DNA of 8,175 bases from CAYOVG01 sp964407285. GTDB lineage: Bacteria > Desulfobacterota > Syntrophobacteria > Syntrophobacterales > Syntrophobacteraceae. A program made the position numbers and the translations under genes. The stretch spans positions 1-8,175 of the forward strand of contig CAYOVG010000317.1 of the NCBI GenBank assembly GCA_964407285.1. Direction: 5' to 3'. This document shows, one piece after another, positions 7,181 through 8,175 of the stretch. The notes under the pieces were generated by a model. It saw only the letters and a list, made by a program, of their open reading frames with translations. It made no database searches and was not told the DNA's origin. The first letter of the stretch is position 1. Each line of letters starts with the position of its first letter.

Positions 7181-7200
7181 AGGGCCGGCCGGCCGGCCCT
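7181..7200 (-). terminator. 20-bp perfect GC palindrome after the ferritin-like gene, probable 3' hairpin
   Basis: The two 10-base halves AGGGCCGGCC and GGCCGGCCCT are exact reverse complements. As RNA they form an 8-bp stem of mostly G-C pairs with a CCGG loop, starting 14 bases past the TAA stop. Downstream on the minus strand comes CACAAAGAAT rather than a U tract. It may therefore act as a Rho-dependent or stabilising 3' structure rather than a classic intrinsic terminator. The palindrome is certain; the terminator role is inferred from position. Confidence 0.45.
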
Positions 7201-7214
7201 GGTGAAGGTTGTTG

Positions 7215-7727
7215 TTACGCCATGGCCTCGGCATTGACCGAAGTTTCCGCGATACTGGTAAGCTCACGGTCGGTCTCGACTTCTTCATCCAGCGTCTGCT
7301 GGAGCAACGCGGCATGATTGTGCATCCCAAGACGGTCGGCATGCGCCTTTGCGGTTCCGTAAGCGGATATTTCGTAGTGTTCGACCCGTTGAGCGCTGCC
7401 GATCAAGGCCGCATTCAGAACATCTTTGTCAATGTCTTCCCTGAAGAAGCTTTGATCTTTTTTGATCATCTCTTCCCCTTCTTCGATGATGCCTTGCATG
7501 CCTTTGCATGTCATACCGACGGGCTTTTCATTCAGCTCCGAAAAAATCGTCTCCAGCCTGTTCTTCTGCTCTTTGGTGACTTCCAGGTGCTTCAAGAAGG
7601 CGCGCTTGAGTTCGGCATCATCGGTCGCCTCCGCCATCTTGGGCAGGGCGTCTATGATCTGGCTCTCGGCTGAATACAGATCCTGCAGTTCATGAATATA
7701 CAATTCCTTCAAATTGCTGATCGCCAT
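7215..7727 (-). CDS. YciE/YciF-family ferritin-like stress protein (DUF892)
   Basis: 170 residues, the normal length for this family of cytoplasmic four-helix proteins with a di-metal centre, related to ferritins and rubrerythrins and often induced by stress. Family features: the N-terminal ELYIHELQDLYSAESQIIDALPKM helix with E21, a second helix with H47 and E49 (KHLEVTKEQKNRLE), the third-helix motif RVEHYEISAYGTA (E116, H117, E119), and the last helix LLQQTLDEEVETDRELT (E148/E149). These Glu and His residues are the expected metal ligands. The ATG at 7727 is preceded by AGGAG with seven bases between, an excellent ribosome site that fixes the start. It appears to be transcribed alone: a probable terminator lies upstream at 7869-7897 and a GC hairpin follows. 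Iron oxidation is known only by analogy. Whether it is closer to YciE or YciF I cannot tell. Confidence 0.95.
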   Translation of the reverse strand: MAISNLKELYIHELQDLYSAESQIIDALPKMAEATDDAELKRAFLKHLEVTKEQKNRLETIFSELNEKPVGMTCKGMQGIIEEGEEMIKKDQSFFREDIDKDVLNAALIGSAQRVEHYEISAYGTAKAHADRLGMHNHAALLQQTLDEEVETDRELTSIAETSVNAEAMA

Positions 7728-7868
7728 AATACATCTCCTGATATTCTATTCAGTTCGGCCCGGCGTTCACCGGTCCGTCTTTTTCTAATTTTATTTTGGA
7801 ATCGGTAGGGTGCGGACGATTAACCATTGTGCGACAGGGCTGTCGCGCACCGCCTGCCCCCTACTCTT
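7728..7868 (-). promoter_or_regulatory. Leader and control region of the ferritin-like gene
   Basis: This must hold the promoter of the ferritin-like gene, but no -35/-10 pair is convincing. TAGAAT at about 7750-7745 is too close to the ribosome site, and TAAAAT in the A/T-rich stretch near 7783-7798 lacks a good -35. Two inverted repeats are present. GCGACAG-GG-CTGTCGC (7831-7846) has perfect 7-bp arms and could be an operator. GGCCCGG-CGTTCA-CCGGTCC (7757-7776) has one mismatch and, read on the plus strand, is followed by GTCTTTTTCT, so it resembles a terminator facing the other way. Confidence 0.4.
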
Positions 7869-7897
7869 AAAAAATGATCACCGATGAGCCGGAATCA
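7869..7897 (-). terminator. Probable intrinsic terminator upstream of the ferritin-like gene
   Basis: Reading the minus strand, TGATTCCG pairs with CGGTGATCA (one G-T wobble and one bulge) around the loop GCTCAT, and six T residues follow at once (7874-7869). It would end transcripts from the gene whose stop codon is at 8111 and so separate it from the ferritin-like gene. The stem is only moderately stable. Confidence 0.42.
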
Positions 7898-8087
7898 AAT
7901 AGGCAAATGATAGTATTTCAACCGCGGTGTCTTCTTCGCCGCAAAACATACTCCGCCGTTCATTCATCCGACTCGAATTCAAGGCGCCGGCCCGGGTGAT
8001 GATGGCTCGGGCTGCTGACGAATCCTTCGCTCACACCATCTCCCACTCTGCGGCCAGGCGCTCTCAAAGGTTTGTGGCTGCAGCGTT
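7898..8087. other. Gene-free interval
   Basis: No supported gene. After the ATG at 8114, the minus-strand frame reads 16 codons to a TGA at about 8066 and ten more to a second stop. Another minus frame stays open but is Arg/Ser-rich and looks like non-coding translation. A TTGAAA near 7921-7916 has no good -10 partner. Confidence 0.35.
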
Positions 8088-8115
8088 CATGAACTCTTCC
8101 ACGAAAGAGTTCATG
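8088..8115 (-). other. 11-bp perfect inverted repeat covering the stop codon of the partial gene
   Basis: CATGAACTCTT and AAGAGTTCATG are exact complements around a 6-base centre. The TGA stop of the upstream partial gene (8113-8111) is part of one arm. No T tract follows on the minus strand. It could be a 3'-end hairpin or a dyad binding site. Confidence 0.6.
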
Positions 8116-8175
8116 CGGGAGGTGTTCGCTCCGGCGCTCCGATTCCCAGGTCCTCGAGGATCTTGTCCCGCACCT
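8111..8175 (-). CDS. C-terminal end of an unidentified protein, cut by window edge
   Basis: The last 20 codons read VRDKILEDLGIGAPERTPPA then TGA. The composition is protein-like: a charged amphipathic stretch followed by a Pro-rich tail. The two other minus-strand frames here give Arg/Ser- or Gly-rich translations. The direction agrees with every other gene in the window, and a probable terminator lies about 215 bases downstream. The family cannot be recognised from so short a tail. The call is tentative because most of the gene is outside the window. Confidence 0.4.
   Translation of the reverse strand, partial: VRDKILEDLGIGAPERTPPA

Noticed and set aside
6606..7214. Mobile element remnant or CRISPR-like array
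   Set aside because: The only tandem repeat is the 7-base cluster. There are no spaced repeats, no transposase fragments and no terminal inverted repeats with target duplications.
6956..7342. 128-codon minus-strand frame overlapping the end of the ferritin-like gene
   Set aside because: The first part is a shadow of that gene in another frame, and the rest crosses the GC palindrome with no domain signal.
7745..7750. TAGAAT as a -10 box for the ferritin-like gene
   Set aside because: Transcription would begin inside or beyond the AGGAG ribosome site, and the -35 match is poor.

Overview
The window is a GC-rich bacterial segment that looks like Desulfobacterota/Deltaproteobacteria. That placement is an inference: it rests on the PAS-containing hybrid histidine kinase, the HAMP kinase with a TTG start, the long HD protein resembling those of Geobacter and Syntrophobacter-type genomes, and the short GTTGCGN tandem repeats. 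No marker gene fixes the taxonomy. Every gene I can support lies on the minus strand, so biological order runs from high to low coordinates. The large plus-strand open frames, including one of 869 codons, are antisense shadows.

Layout, in transcription order. (1) 8175-8111: the last 20 codons of an unidentified gene, with an 11-bp inverted repeat over its stop codon and a probable intrinsic terminator at 7897-7869. (2) 7727-7215: a complete YciE/YciF-family ferritin-like stress protein, followed by a 20-bp perfect GC palindrome. (3) 7214-6606: about 600 bp with no convincing gene. It holds several inverted repeats, a candidate promoter whose spacer is covered by a palindrome, and a heptamer tandem repeat just before the next gene. 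(4) 6605-2450: a two-gene operon of a secreted ABC_sub_bind-type substrate-binding protein followed, after one base, by a large membrane hybrid histidine kinase (sensor, HAMP, PAS, PAS, HisKA, HATPase, REC). (5) 2449-2115: a gap with a possible terminator hairpin and a good sigma70-like promoter. (6) 2114-927: an HD-domain protein whose C-terminal half carries the full YfbR 5'-deoxynucleotidase residue set and whose N-terminal half appears to be a degenerate copy of the same fold. (7) 873-1: the N-terminal 291 residues of a second membrane histidine kinase with a TTG start, cut by the window edge inside its H-box.

How the genes may work together. The substrate-binding protein has no permease or ATPase beside it and is translationally linked to the hybrid kinase, so it probably serves as a periplasmic ligand receptor for signalling rather than uptake. 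The HD protein and the HAMP kinase share a direction and are 53 bp apart, so they may form a second signalling or nucleotide-metabolism unit. No response regulator with a DNA-binding output is visible for either kinase. The most unusual object is the tandem-HD protein. I found no mobile element, CRISPR array, tRNA or rRNA.
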